DNA of 64,000 bases from Candidatus Sulfopaludibacter sp. SbA3 (GCA_945903265.1 CAMDNQ010000005.1:62001-126000); one strand, 5' to 3'. Counted from the stretch's first letter, positions 9,901-18,970 are shown. Translations and numbers: made by a program. Notes: generated by a model from the sequence alone, not told the origin.

Positions 9901-10153
9901 TGATGACGTAGGTGCCGATGCGAAGGGTGACGAATTCGTAGGTGCCCGTGGCGTCGGAGGAGCGTGTCTGCGTGACGCCGGTGTCGACGTTGGTCAGGCC
10001 AACCATGGCGCCGTCAATGACGCCGCCCGATGCATCCGTGATCGAGCCGAGAATCGAGCCGGTTTCGAATTGTGCCGCGGCCGGCGCGACGGCCGCGGCG
10101 AGAAGGAGGATCGTGAACGTAAGGATTCTGAGCATGGCTGAGACGGTACTCAC
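6923..10153 (-). CDS. Oar-like TonB-dependent receptor
   Basis: Complete outer-membrane receptor, 1076 residues. Signal peptide ends near AAVAPAAAQ; a carboxypeptidase-regulatory-like domain follows (about 30-115), then a plug region with LPLNGREYSSLALL and FLIDGVDNNAYG, then the barrel, ending in QLGVKVAF with the terminal aromatic residue expected for BAM insertion. Start is either GTG at 10153 (GGAG upstream) or ATG at 10135 (no clear site); both leave the signal peptide intact. GTnAC-type units at 11-bp pitch precede it (10159-10196). It lies 48 nt downstream of another receptor gene. The transported substrate is unknown. Confidence 0.93.
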   Translation of the reverse strand: MSTVSAMLRILTFTILLLAAAVAPAAAQFETGSILGSITDASGGVIDGAMVGLTNVDTGVTQTRSSDATGTYEFVTLRIGTYVITAEKPGFAVTVADNIRLSVGDRLRVNLSLPVGGLTEQVQVTATTSLLETDTSQRGQLITGEQTRALPLNGREYSSLALLTTGVRLSALNTGGGTPREGSFNVNGLRSTFNNFLIDGVDNNAYGTSNQGFSNQVMQPPPDAVAEFKVVTNNMSAEYGRSAGATINVAYASGTNRLRGSAWEFMRDTALNATGYFKPPSGQKPPLERDQFGGVIGGPLLRNRAFFFSDYEGFRQTRGAAAFSTIPNIAQRQGVFAVAVRNPLTGETYEPGTPVPMTAFARKVLSELPAPTGTAGANYSLLQEFRNVTDKFGGKVDLNVRDGFTAFARYGYRDVDIQDQPPVPLPSGGDGNGETYVTNKQMAFGATYIPTTTSLLEVRFGWSATRAGKNPLALGSTSALDGYGIAGLPTDPRVAGGLPSQLITGLSNLGRQATNPQWQYPTVYNPKANYTWLRGRQSLKAGYEYQHVQTEVQDVNPLYGRDEYAGQFTRPVGAAANNVYNLADFMFGLRSRFALSNILVANLRQNMHFLYLQDDVRVNDRLTLNLGVRYEYATPWVERDNILSNFDPQSRQMVMARDGSLEDRSTLTPDRNNIGPRLGFAYTLDPSTVVRGGYGVSYVHFHRAGGGNVLPINGPQVINAVVVQSNPLDATFRRTEQGYPAGLTDPSRFSPLAANITYMPRDYRSSQVQSWHMSVQREIAANMLVDLAYVGNRADDLLLFANFNQATPNNASGTIPLQARRPIPEFADITYSFNGGKSRYHALQAKFDWRMQGGLSLLSSLTLSQTKDNGAGSLEGPNGNFPAPQDFYNMDADYGLSAYHQPYNSTTSFVWELPFDGALLGGWQVAGINTIYAGEAVTFRYSPAAAFQVSGIQQDFRGANNYRPNVNGDPYVPEDQRTIQRWFNPATVVAPTDPSQPFGNAARNSVRGPFFWQMDLMVGKRVTLMRTSLELRAEMFNLLNRSNFRAPNGDRSSAAFGSITQTYDPRQLQLGVKVAF

Positions 10154-10158
10154 CGCGC

Positions 10159-10196
10159 GTCACTCCGCCATGACACAGGCGTGAACTTTACGTAAC
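10159..10196. promoter_or_regulatory. putative operator: four degenerate 11-bp-phased units
   Basis: Read on the minus strand, units GTTAC, TTCAC, GTCAT and GTGAC start every 11 bp between 10196 and 10159, directly upstream of the receptor gene. The third unit, with its flanking base, reads TGTCAT as in classical Pho boxes. The units are degenerate, so confidence is moderate. Confidence 0.4.
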
Positions 10197-10201
10197 CATC
10201 C

Positions 10202-13036
10202 TCAGAACAGGACCTTGACGCCGAGCTGCACCTGTCGCGGGCCTCCGAAGCGGGCGGTCGACGGCGCGAACAGGGCCTGTCCGGCGGTGGCGACAGCACT
10301 CGCTGGGGTCCCGAACACGCTGATGCCATCGTTCCCGAAGTTCCTGTTGCTGGCTCTCGTCGCGTTGAGCACATCCACGAGGATCTGCAGCTGGCGGGAC
10401 TCCGCGTAGCGGAACGCCTTCATCAGGCGCACATCGAGATTGAAGAAGGCCGGCTGCCGAAAGGTATTTCGTCCCGCAATCCGGCCGTTGATGATGGCCT
10501 GATCGTTGTCGTCGTTGGCGTCGCGCTGCTGATCGCTGCCGATGACCGCCGTGTAGGGCATGCCGGAGCGCGCAATGACGATGCCTGACGCCGTGATTCC
10601 GGCCGGCAGCACCAAGACCGCGCTGGCGTTGGCCGTGTGCGGCACGTCCTGCTTGGATGGCGCCCATTCCGCGGCCAGGTCGAACGGATTCAGCGTGGGC
10701 TGGCGGCTGAAGTTACGCTCGTTCGAGTCATCGTCCCAGTTGCGGGCGTACGTGTAGTTCACCTGCCAGTGGACGGCGCTGCGACGACCCTCTGTCGTCA
10801 GCACAAGTGCGTCGTACTGCGACTTCGCCGTAGACTCGTTGACGTCCAGCTGGGCGATCGCGGGGTTCGGACGCGTCGCGGGGAATACCGGCAGCCCCGT
10901 GTCGGCAATCGTCGGGGGAAACAGGTTCCGGTCCAGCCGGCGCTGCAGGTGAATGGTGCGGTTGCGCATGTACCCGATCGACATCCGCATCGCGTCGGTC
11001 ACACGGTGCTCGAGGGTGACGGACGCCGCCGTCGTGTCAGGGTTCTGGAAGTCGGCCGAGAAGCCGAAGATCCGCTGGACCGGCACCCGTACGCCGGCGG
11101 GAAGGGACGGCAGCGAGTTCGGGAACACCAGCTGGGTCAGGATTGTCGGGTCCGTACGGCTGTCGACGGCCACGGTCGTGATCCCGTTGTCGGTGAACAC
11201 CCGCTGGAACAGATTCGCCGGCGTGCGGGCGTTGTAGAGACCTCCGTTGAGGCGCACGATGGTGCGGCCGCCGCCGGTCGTGTCCCAGGTCAGGCCCAGC
11301 CTGGGTTGCCACATGGCCAGGTCATTCGGAATCCGGGACGTGTCCAGAAAGGCGGGGTTCGGCCGCGGGGGCTGTGGATTCCACTGGCCCTCCCAGCGCA
11401 GCCCCGCCGCGAGCGTCAGGCGGTCGCCCAGGCGGACGGCGTCCTGGACGAAGACCGCAAGCTCCCGCTGTGTCGCTTCGTAGAACAGGTCGTCGGGATT
11501 GAAACCGGGCAGCGTCTGCCGGTAGCGGGAGATGATTCGGGCGTTGTAGTTCGCCAGCGACGTGAAATCGTAGCGGCCGATGATGTTGCTCTCACGCTGC
11601 TGGCGGGCGGGCGTCATGTTGGCGTCGACGCCGACGCGGATCTCGTGGCGGCCCGCAACCGCGGTCAGACTGTCATTGACCTGGAAGCGGCGGGCTTCGA
11701 AGAACCGGGGCCGGCCGGCGTCGCCGCCGATGGTCCCGAAGCCGGTGATGACGATCTGCGGCAGGGTCGTGTTGGGCTCTTCGGTCCGGTCGTCGGTGGC
11801 GTACTGCACCCGCGCTTCGTTGAGCAACGTCGAGGACAGGACGGTGAGCACCCCGGCCTTGGCCGCATGGCTTTGTGTTCGCCGCGTGAAGTTGGCGGTC
11901 GCCGCGGCGTCGATCTGTGGCGAATCGAAGTTGAAGTTCTTCCCCGTGAGGCGGCTGTAGGTGTACTGGAGATCGAGCCGGCTACGGTCAGAGACGCGCC
12001 AGTCCGATCTCACAAAGAGGGCCGAGGGGTTGTTGGTCCCGAACTGCTCGCCCTCGAGCGCCTTCAGTTCCGCCGGCACGACGACGCCGGGCGCCTGGTC
12101 CTGGAACTTGACGACAAACGGAACCCGCAGGAAGTTCTGCTCGAACGAGCCGAAGAAGAACGCCTTGTCCCTGGCCAGCGGCCCGCCGACCGCCCCGCCG
12201 AACTGGTTCTGCTGGTTGTTCAGCTTGCGATCGAATGCGTTGGCGGACGTCAGCTGCCTGTTCCGGTTCAGGTACAACGCCTCGCCCTGCAGCGCGTTGG
12301 TGCCCGATTTGGTCACCACGTTGACAAAGCCCGCACTCGTGCGCCCGGTCTCCGCGCCGGCGCCGCTCCGCACGACCTGAAACTCCCGCACCGCGGACTG
12401 TGGAAAGAAGAACGAGGACTCGTTGCCGCCGCGCTGATTGCCCTGGAGCGGGTCGTTGAAGTCGGCACCATCAATGGACACGTTCGAGTTAATGGAGCGC
12501 TGTCCGCCAATCACGAGGCCGAAGCGGTCCGATTCCTGGACGACCGACGGCGTCAACTGGACAAACTCGGTGAAGTTGCGGCCGCGCACGGGCAGGTCGG
12601 CAATCGCGCCGAGGTTGATGCTGGATGCCGCCGCCGCGCTCCTCGTATCGACCGACGCCGTTGCCTCGACCGTCACCGATTCGGAGATGCCGGCAATCGT
12701 GAGCTGCAGCGCGACGGTCTCCGTCTGGCCGACCATGACGGTCACGCCGCTCCGGCGGGTGGGCGCAAAGCCCGCCAGCATGGCCTCCACGACATAGCTG
12801 CCCGCCGGCAATGCCGGCGCCACGAATCGACCCCGCACGTCTGTCAGCACGGTACGCACGTATCCGATGCCGAGATCCCGGATGTCGACCGTCGCGCCTG
12901 GGACCGGTTTCTCATCGGCATCCACCACCACGCCTTCGAGAGCACCGTGGCCGGATCCGGATTGGGCGGCCCAGGACGCGCACGGAACGGCCAGCAGGAA
13001 TGACACGATGAGCACGACATTAAAGATGAGGTTCAT
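10202..13036 (-). CDS. Oar-like TonB-dependent receptor
   Basis: Complete receptor of 944 residues from the ATG at 13036; an upstream in-frame start would put a charged leader before the signal peptide, so it is not preferred. The order is signal peptide (to about residue 24, SWAAQ), carboxypeptidase-regulatory-like domain (EGVVVDADEKPVPGATVDIRDL), plug-like region with LPVRGRNFTEFVQLTP and SIDGADFNDP, and a barrel ending QLGVKVLF. Compared with its neighbour it is about 130 residues shorter, mostly in the barrel. Phased GTnAC units lie at 13059-13096. The receptors are diverged from each other rather than recent duplicates. Confidence 0.93.
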   Translation of the reverse strand: MNLIFNVVLIVSFLLAVPCASWAAQSGSGHGALEGVVVDADEKPVPGATVDIRDLGIGYVRTVLTDVRGRFVAPALPAGSYVVEAMLAGFAPTRRSGVTVMVGQTETVALQLTIAGISESVTVEATASVDTRSAAAASSINLGAIADLPVRGRNFTEFVQLTPSVVQESDRFGLVIGGQRSINSNVSIDGADFNDPLQGNQRGGNESSFFFPQSAVREFQVVRSGAGAETGRTSAGFVNVVTKSGTNALQGEALYLNRNRQLTSANAFDRKLNNQQNQFGGAVGGPLARDKAFFFGSFEQNFLRVPFVVKFQDQAPGVVVPAELKALEGEQFGTNNPSALFVRSDWRVSDRSRLDLQYTYSRLTGKNFNFDSPQIDAAATANFTRRTQSHAAKAGVLTVLSSTLLNEARVQYATDDRTEEPNTTLPQIVITGFGTIGGDAGRPRFFEARRFQVNDSLTAVAGRHEIRVGVDANMTPARQQRESNIIGRYDFTSLANYNARIISRYRQTLPGFNPDDLFYEATQRELAVFVQDAVRLGDRLTLAAGLRWEGQWNPQPPRPNPAFLDTSRIPNDLAMWQPRLGLTWDTTGGGRTIVRLNGGLYNARTPANLFQRVFTDNGITTVAVDSRTDPTILTQLVFPNSLPSLPAGVRVPVQRIFGFSADFQNPDTTAASVTLEHRVTDAMRMSIGYMRNRTIHLQRRLDRNLFPPTIADTGLPVFPATRPNPAIAQLDVNESTAKSQYDALVLTTEGRRSAVHWQVNYTYARNWDDDSNERNFSRQPTLNPFDLAAEWAPSKQDVPHTANASAVLVLPAGITASGIVIARSGMPYTAVIGSDQQRDANDDNDQAIINGRIAGRNTFRQPAFFNLDVRLMKAFRYAESRQLQILVDVLNATRASNRNFGNDGISVFGTPASAVATAGQALFAPSTARFGGPRQVQLGVKVLF

Positions 13037-13058
13037 CGCTCCAATTTGCCTCTGGCGC

Positions 13059-13096
13059 GTGACAAGCGCGCGTCCTTTGTGTCGCAACGGTGTAAC
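13059..13096. promoter_or_regulatory. putative operator: degenerate 11-bp-phased units
   Basis: On the minus strand GTTAC (13096-13092), GCGAC (13085-13081) and GTCAC (13063-13059) fall on one 11-bp register upstream of the receptor start; the unit between the last two is poorly conserved. Weaker than the sites at 3260, 5807 and 19044. Confidence 0.35.
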
Positions 13097-13178
13097 TTAC
13101 GAAGGCGGGCGGCCTCTACCACTCGTTCTCTCGCGTTACCTCGGGCTGTTATCGTCCGCTCGTTGCACTGGGGGACTC

Positions 13179-13544
13179 ATGACGAATGAATTCAGGCGCA
13201 TTGCCGACGTCACCGCGTCGGCGGTCGGCTCTCCATGGACGTTCACTGCGACTCTCGCGCTCACGGTCCTGTGGCTCATGCTCGGTCCTGTGTTTCAGTT
13301 TTCGGATACGTGGCAGCTGACGATGAACACAGCCGCGTCTCAAGTGACGTTTCTCATCGCCTTCCTGCTGCAGAGCACCCAGAACCGTGACACGCGGGCG
13401 CTGCAATTGAAGCTCGATGAGCTCATCAGAAGCACCGCAGGAGCACGGCCGCAGCTCATGCAACTCGAAGAGCTCGACGATGACCAGCTCGAGGCGCTGA
13501 AACACGAGTTCGAACGGCTGCGCGAACGGAGAGGGCGAATGTGA
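13179..13544 (+). CDS. low-affinity iron permease family protein
   Basis: Small membrane protein of 121 residues with two hydrophobic segments (about 20-40 and 52-68) and a charged cytoplasmic C-terminal helix. The conserved block typical of this Pfam family is evident: GPVFQFSDTWQLTMNT, then FLLQSTQNRDTRALQLKLDELIR, then an acidic coiled tail. The ATG at 13179 follows GGGGA. Bacterial members are annotated as low-affinity iron permeases by similarity to yeast Fet4, but direct evidence for iron transport is poor, and a general small integral-membrane role is possible. It begins the short plus-strand pair with the CYTH gene. Confidence 0.85.
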   Translation: MTNEFRRIADVTASAVGSPWTFTATLALTVLWLMLGPVFQFSDTWQLTMNTAASQVTFLIAFLLQSTQNRDTRALQLKLDELIRSTAGARPQLMQLEELDDDQLEALKHEFERLRERRGRM

Positions 13545-13584
13545 AGACAAAGGCGGCGCGCCCGACGATGACTGACTGACGCCG

Positions 13585-14049
13585 ATGCCTGAAGTCGAAC
13601 GAAAGTTCCGCCTGCCCGCCGTCCCGGCGGAGATCCTCGCGTTCGGTGGCGTTCCGGTTATTCAGGGATATGTGGTGTCCGGTCCCGGTGAATTGCGCGT
13701 GCGGAAGGAAGGCTCACTCACGTACATGACGGTGAAGGGGGACGGCACGCTCGCGCGCGACGAATGGGAGGCGCGGATTCCCGCCTGGGTGTTCGAGATG
13801 CTGTGGACGCACACGGAGGGCCGACGGATCGAAAAGACGCGATACGTCGTGCCATACGAGGGTCACGTCCTTCAGATCGATGTTTATGAAAGAGCCCTCC
13901 TGGGTCTCGTCACGCTCGAATGTGAGTTTGGCGGCGAAGATGCCGCCCGCGGCTTCACACTCCCCTCGTGGGCGGGTCCTTCCGTCGATGTCACCGCCGA
14001 TCCCGCATACAAGAACAAGACCTTGGCGTCGGAGGGACTGCCGGACTAG
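13585..14049 (+). CDS. CYTH domain protein (triphosphate tunnel metalloenzyme)
   Basis: CYTH proteins fold into an eight-stranded tunnel that binds triphosphate-bearing substrates and divalent metal. The hallmark N-terminal motif appears as EVERKF at residues 3-8 (ExExK-type), followed by alternating charged strands: ELRVRKEG, YMTVKGDG, EWEARIP, LQIDVYE, LVTLECEF. Length (154) is normal. Activity could be inorganic triphosphatase or adenylate-cyclase-like; the family cannot be subdivided by eye. The nearby CHAD gene is notable because CYTH and CHAD domains are often fused or neighbours in polyphosphate-related proteins. Confidence 0.88.
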   Translation: MPEVERKFRLPAVPAEILAFGGVPVIQGYVVSGPGELRVRKEGSLTYMTVKGDGTLARDEWEARIPAWVFEMLWTHTEGRRIEKTRYVVPYEGHVLQIDVYERALLGLVTLECEFGGEDAARGFTLPSWAGPSVDVTADPAYKNKTLASEGLPD

Positions 14050-14058
14050 GCGACGGGG

Positions 14059-15627
14059 TTACTGCATCGCCGCGCCCCGTCTGCCGTTCTCGATCACGAC
14101 GGATGCGTCCACACGGGTCGGCTGCCCCGGCACCGTCACTCGATCCAGGACCATGAAGTCGCCGCGCAATGTCCCGGGGGTTGCCGTGCAGGCGATGTAG
14201 CCCCGGCGGGCGCTGTGGTACTTGACGTGGGGGTTGTCTGCGCGGACACGGTCCCAGCCTGGCGCGACGTCGGTCCCGTCGCCGTTCGAGCTGATAGAGG
14301 TGGTCGTCAGCTCCACGCCGACCGTCTCGGACTCGGGCCGCGCAAAATCCATCTTCAGGTCGGCGGCAAAGTGCTGGTGCACGTCGCCCGACAGGATGAT
14401 GGGATTCGGCGTGCGCGTGTCGACCAGACGGCGGTACAGCCGTCGCCGGGCGGCGACATAGCCGTCCCATTTGTCCATGTTGAAGCGCGCGGCCGGATCA
14501 AGGGCGCCCAGGTCGCGCGCGAAGGTGTAGACCTGCTGCCCGAGGAGCGTCCATCGGCCGGCCGGGCGCTCCAGGTTCGCGAACAGCCACCGCTCCTGGT
14601 CGGTACCGAGCATCGTGCGGCGGCTGTCGAGCGCCTCCTCACATTGGGACTTCCATCCCTTGCCGCACGCCTGGCTGGACCGCCACTGGCGCGTGTCGCA
14701 GACGTGGAGATCGACCAGCTGACCAAAGGCCAACCGCCGGTGCAGTTGCATGCCGGCTCCCCCGGGGAGCGCGGGGCGGCGCAGCGGCATCGCCTCGTAG
14801 TACGCCTGGTACCCGGCGGCGCGGCGCAGTGCAAAGACTTCCGGCGGCACGTCCGCGCCGCCACGGCCGCCGGCGTAGTCATTCACGACTTCGTGGTCGT
14901 CCCACGTAACGATGAAGGGAGCCGACGCGTGGGCGGCCTGCAGGTCGGGGTCGAGTTTGTACTGCGCGTACCGAGCCCGGTAGTCCGCCACCGAATACAG
15001 CTCGGCGCCGTGGTGCGTCCGGACGCCGCCTGCCGAGGCGCCCGATTCGTAGATGTAATCGCCGGTATGCAGGATCCAGTCGAAGCCCTCCTCAGCGATG
15101 CGGCGGTACCCCGTGAAGAATCCGTGCTCGAAGTGATTGCAGCCGCAGACCGCGAAGCGCACGCGCTCGGCCATCGCATTCGCGGCCGGGGCCGTCCGGG
15201 TTCTGCCCGCCGCGCTGGTCTCGCTGCCCGCGTGGAATCGATACCAGTAGTCCCGGCCGGGGAGCAATCCCTCGACGTCGACATGCACGCTGTGCCCCAG
15301 CTCGGGGCGCGCGATCTCGGTGCCGGAGCGGACGATCGAGCGAAAGGAGGGATCGGTGCCCACTTCCCAGGCGACTTCGACCGGCACCATGGGCATGCCC
15401 CCGCCCGCAAGCGGCTCCGGCGCGAGGCGCGTCCAGAGTACGACGCCGGTGGGCAGCGGATCGCCGGACGCGATGCCTAGCGTAAAGGGGTTCGAGCGGA
15501 AGGCGAGCCTGCTGACCGGTGCCTGCGCGCGCACCGGTGCCGCAATGGCCGCGGCGCCGAGCGCCCAGACGATGTTCAGCAGCTCGCGTCGGGAGAACTG
15601 CTCACACGCGCGGTCGTAGTACTGCAT
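14059..15627 (-). CDS. phoD: PhoD-family alkaline phosphatase, Tat-exported
   Basis: Secreted calcium/iron-type phosphodiesterase or alkaline phosphatase of the PhoD family, 522 residues. It opens with a twin-arginine signal (SRRELL near residue 12, then a hydrophobic stretch to about 35). The family N-terminal domain contains FTLGIASGDPLPTGVVLWTRL; the metallophosphatase core shows HTGDYIYES, TWDDHEVVNDY, and ILSGDVHQH, which supply metal ligands. The gene lies 19 nt downstream of the TonB receptor at 15647 and probably shares its promoter, which carries three 11-bp-phased GTnAC units. That fits phosphate-starvation control, as is known for phoD in other bacteria. Confidence 0.92.
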   Translation of the reverse strand: MQYYDRACEQFSRRELLNIVWALGAAAIAAPVRAQAPVSRLAFRSNPFTLGIASGDPLPTGVVLWTRLAPEPLAGGGMPMVPVEVAWEVGTDPSFRSIVRSGTEIARPELGHSVHVDVEGLLPGRDYWYRFHAGSETSAAGRTRTAPAANAMAERVRFAVCGCNHFEHGFFTGYRRIAEEGFDWILHTGDYIYESGASAGGVRTHHGAELYSVADYRARYAQYKLDPDLQAAHASAPFIVTWDDHEVVNDYAGGRGGADVPPEVFALRRAAGYQAYYEAMPLRRPALPGGAGMQLHRRLAFGQLVDLHVCDTRQWRSSQACGKGWKSQCEEALDSRRTMLGTDQERWLFANLERPAGRWTLLGQQVYTFARDLGALDPAARFNMDKWDGYVAARRRLYRRLVDTRTPNPIILSGDVHQHFAADLKMDFARPESETVGVELTTTSISSNGDGTDVAPGWDRVRADNPHVKYHSARRGYIACTATPGTLRGDFMVLDRVTVPGQPTRVDASVVIENGRRGAAMQ

Positions 15628-15646
15628 CCCCGGACCCGCACCCGTG

Positions 15647-18600
15647 TTAGAAGACGAAGCGCGCGCCGAACTGCCACTGACGCGGATCGGCCTGGCTCAG
15701 GAGCTGGCCAAAGGTGGGATCGTTGAGAATTCGACCGACGAGCGTGTAGTTGCGCCGGTTCAGCAGATTGAACGCCTCGGCTCGAAGCTCGAGCCGCCGT
15801 CCGGAACCGAACCTCAATGCCCGCGACAACGAGAGATCCAGGTTGGCGAAGCCCGGGCCGACCAGCGAGTTCCGTCCGATCGTGCCGAACGCGCCGGCGG
15901 CCGGCGCGGCGAACGCCGCGGGATCCAGGTACCGGCCGTTATTCCACTCGCTCTTCGGCAGGTACGGATCGACGCCGGCGACGGCATTGGGACGCACGAG
16001 AATGCCGCCGGTCCCGCCGCCGATGCCTGCGGTATCCCCTCGGAGATTCACGGTAAACGGAAAGCCGCTCTGCATCGAATAGATGCCCGCGACCTGCCAG
16101 TCCCGCAGGAACGGCACGAGCGCGCCGCTGCGGAGGTAGGCGCGATCCGGGCCGAACGGCAGCGCCCACGTCGCGCTGGTCACCCATCGGTGCCGCGCAT
16201 CGTGATACGCGGGTCCCCACTCAGCGTCCAGGCTATGCGAATCCTGCGGAGGGGAGTTCTCCGACCCGTTGACGCCGCCGGCGTTCCGGAACTGCGGCGC
16301 ATTGCTGCGCGCTTCGGAGAGCGTGTACGCGCTCAGCAGCGACATGCCTCCCGCGAGCCGCTTTTCGAGCCGCACCGACACGGCGTCGTACTCCGACCTG
16401 GCCGAGTGCGCGAGGTAGTTGATCTGTCCGACGGGCACCCGATCGCCCTGAACGACAACGTGGTCGGGAAAGGTCGTGCCCGGCGCAAACTGCATCGCCC
16501 CGAACGGCCGGCGGGGATCGACCGCGCCGGCGCCCGGCTGCGCGTTGTTCGGTTGCACGTTCTGCTCGAGATGGCGGCCGCGGGTGCCGACATAGGTCCC
16601 TTCGACAACCCAGCCGAGCCCCATGTCACGCTGGATGCCGAGACTCCATTGCGTCGACTCGCTCGTCTCCTGAAACAGATCGATCCCGGCCTGCTGGACC
16701 TGCACCGGACCCAGTATGGCGGGCCCGAAGATGTCGTAGCCGGGGCCGCGCGCGGGGACAAAGTTGTTGAAGGTGATCGCCTGGGCGATGTTCGCCGGCA
16801 GGCCGGCCGCCAGACGGAAGAGCGGATTGGCGTCGGTCGCCGCGTAGTAGATCCCGGCGCCGCCGCGAACGACGGTCCGGTCCGACGCGCGCCAGGTCAA
16901 TCCGGCGCGCGGCGCGATGTTGTCCTTGTCGGTGTAGGCACAGCCCTTCGGGTAGCCGCTCTGGCCGCAGACGAAGACGATCGGCGCGTAGAACGCCGTG
17001 CGCCGCTCCGCAAAGATCTCAGCAGGCGTCGGCACGTTGCGGTAGTCGATGCTCGACATCATGCCGTTCGCGTCGTGCATCGGCGGCGACAGTTCGTAGC
17101 GGACACCCAGATTCAGGGTCATGCGGTCGCTCATGCGCCACTCGTCCTGCGCGTAGACGGACAAGTACGACTGGCGGCCGGCAATCGTACTGGGGCCGAC
17201 CGACCGATTGCCGGCCTGGGGCAAGCCAAGGAGAAAGCTGGCGAGCGCGTGGCCGGAGCCGTCGTTGCCCGCCGTCCGGCTCGTGTAGCCCGCGCTGAAC
17301 TGGTACGTGCCCAGCGAGCTGGGCGCCTCGGTGCGGTTGTATTCGATCCAGAGGAACTCACCGCCGACTTTGAACGACTGCCTGCCGACCTGCCACACCA
17401 TGTTGTCGTAGACCTGGTACGTCCGGTTGTCCACGTCGACGATTCCGCCGCCGGTCGTCCCGGTGAAGGCGCCCGCCCCGCCGATCGTCGGGAAGCCTGC
17501 CACGATGAACCGCGGGATCGCCTGCTGCCTCCCGCCCAGGTCGAAGGAGAGCTCGGGAAGTCCGGCGCGCAGCGTCATCCGGCTCGCGCCTCCGCGCAGT
17601 TCGTTCACCATTTGCGGGCCGAGCACCGTCGTCCAGCCCACGACCGCGTTCTGGGGACGCGCGTCACCAATGTTGTCGCGGCCCGGAACCGGCTCCGGGA
17701 CAACGGCGTTCTCGTCGGCCAGCGAGAGCCGTCCGAACAGATTGCTGCCGGCGCCCAGGTTCGCATCGATGCGCAGCGAGTAGTTGAAGATGTCCTGCGC
17801 GAGAACCCCCTCGGTGTTCACATAGCCCCTGGTGCCCGTGTTCGGCAGCGGCAGCGCATCGAGTGCGGCCCTGGCGAGCGGGTCAATTCGCCCGGCGGGC
17901 AGGCGATTCCCGGGAAACGGCGTGCGGCTCGGTGCCAGCGTCAACGGATCGAAGATGCCGCCGCCAGGCGACTGACTGAAGTCCCCCTCGCGCTCGAGCG
18001 CGGTTGGCACGGTGACGGTGGTCAGGGCCGCGGCGCCTTCGCGGCGGCGCAGCTGCTCGAAGGCACCGAAGAAGAACACGCGTCCCCCAACCAGCGGTCC
18101 CCCAAGCGTGCCACCGAAGTTGTCGCGCTGAAACGTTGGCAGATCCCCCACCAGGTTGAACGGCCGCGAATCAAAGCGCTTGTTGCGATGGAACTCGAAC
18201 GCTGAGCCATGAAAGACATTGCTTCCGGACTTCGTGACGACGTTGACCTGTGCGCCCGCCCGGCCGAATTCGGCGGTGAACTGCGCCGTCTGCACCTGAA
18301 ACTCCGCGATCGCGTCGATGCTGGGCGAATAGTTCAACGAGTTGTAGTCGGGATCCGTGTTGATGGCGCCGTCGAGGAGGAACGCGGTGTTGTTGGTGCG
18401 GCCGCCGCCGATGCTGACACCACCAGCCTGGTTCTGGCGGACCTGGTTCTGCTGGACGGCCCGGCCACCCGGATTGGCGCCCGGCACGAGGAGCGCGAGC
18501 TGAATGAACTGGCGGCCGTTCAACGGCATGCTGTTGACCTGCTCCTCGGTGATCACCGTACCGAGCGCCGGCGTATGCACCGTGAGGGGCTCCACGGTTG

Positions 18601-18970
18601 CGACCACATCGACGGCTTCGGCGACGTCGCCCACCGCGAGACGGACGCGAAGCTCACCCGGCTGCGCCACACGCAGCAGAATTTCCGGGTTGCGAAACTG
18701 TTTGAAACCGTCGAGGACGACGGTCACCTCGTACCGGCCCGGTTGAAGCAGCGTGAGGACGGCGCGCCCGTCCGAATCCGTCACCTGATCGCGGGAGGCC
18801 CCGCGGGACAGATCGCGCAGGGTGACGGTCGCCCCCGGGATCACCGCGCTGGTGGTGTCCGTGACGGACACTGTGAGTGACGTCGTATCCGACTGCCCCG
18901 AGGCCGGCCGGGCCATGAGTCCCAGCACGACTACTACTCCACACACGTACAGGCAGACCGCACTCTTCAT
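15647..18970 (-). CDS. Oar-like TonB-dependent receptor, upstream of phoD
   Basis: Complete receptor of 1107 residues. The ATG at 18970 sits 5 nt after GGAGG, clearly better than the upstream GTG. Signal peptide ends near MARPASGQ; the carboxypeptidase-regulatory-like domain follows (about 28-110), then MPLNGRQFIQLALLVPG and FLLDGAINTDPDYNS in the plug-like region, then the barrel ending WQFGARFVF. It is followed within 20 nt by the PhoD gene, so a role in taking up a phosphorylated or phosphate-containing compound for cleavage by PhoD is a reasonable inference, not shown by sequence. Confidence 0.93.
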   Translation of the reverse strand: MKSAVCLYVCGVVVVLGLMARPASGQSDTTSLTVSVTDTTSAVIPGATVTLRDLSRGASRDQVTDSDGRAVLTLLQPGRYEVTVVLDGFKQFRNPEILLRVAQPGELRVRLAVGDVAEAVDVVATVEPLTVHTPALGTVITEEQVNSMPLNGRQFIQLALLVPGANPGGRAVQQNQVRQNQAGGVSIGGGRTNNTAFLLDGAINTDPDYNSLNYSPSIDAIAEFQVQTAQFTAEFGRAGAQVNVVTKSGSNVFHGSAFEFHRNKRFDSRPFNLVGDLPTFQRDNFGGTLGGPLVGGRVFFFGAFEQLRRREGAAALTTVTVPTALEREGDFSQSPGGGIFDPLTLAPSRTPFPGNRLPAGRIDPLARAALDALPLPNTGTRGYVNTEGVLAQDIFNYSLRIDANLGAGSNLFGRLSLADENAVVPEPVPGRDNIGDARPQNAVVGWTTVLGPQMVNELRGGASRMTLRAGLPELSFDLGGRQQAIPRFIVAGFPTIGGAGAFTGTTGGGIVDVDNRTYQVYDNMVWQVGRQSFKVGGEFLWIEYNRTEAPSSLGTYQFSAGYTSRTAGNDGSGHALASFLLGLPQAGNRSVGPSTIAGRQSYLSVYAQDEWRMSDRMTLNLGVRYELSPPMHDANGMMSSIDYRNVPTPAEIFAERRTAFYAPIVFVCGQSGYPKGCAYTDKDNIAPRAGLTWRASDRTVVRGGAGIYYAATDANPLFRLAAGLPANIAQAITFNNFVPARGPGYDIFGPAILGPVQVQQAGIDLFQETSESTQWSLGIQRDMGLGWVVEGTYVGTRGRHLEQNVQPNNAQPGAGAVDPRRPFGAMQFAPGTTFPDHVVVQGDRVPVGQINYLAHSARSEYDAVSVRLEKRLAGGMSLLSAYTLSEARSNAPQFRNAGGVNGSENSPPQDSHSLDAEWGPAYHDARHRWVTSATWALPFGPDRAYLRSGALVPFLRDWQVAGIYSMQSGFPFTVNLRGDTAGIGGGTGGILVRPNAVAGVDPYLPKSEWNNGRYLDPAAFAAPAAGAFGTIGRNSLVGPGFANLDLSLSRALRFGSGRRLELRAEAFNLLNRRNYTLVGRILNDPTFGQLLSQADPRQWQFGARFVF

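Noticed and set aside
10637-13003. Long plus-strand open frame of 788 codons
   Set aside because: It lies wholly antisense to a clear TonB-dependent receptor gene, has arginine/valine/histidine-rich low-complexity composition, and no domain; it is a by-product of high GC content.
15644-18205. Plus-strand open frame of 853 codons
   Set aside because: Antisense to the receptor upstream of phoD; composition is that of a reversed frame and there is no ribosome site.
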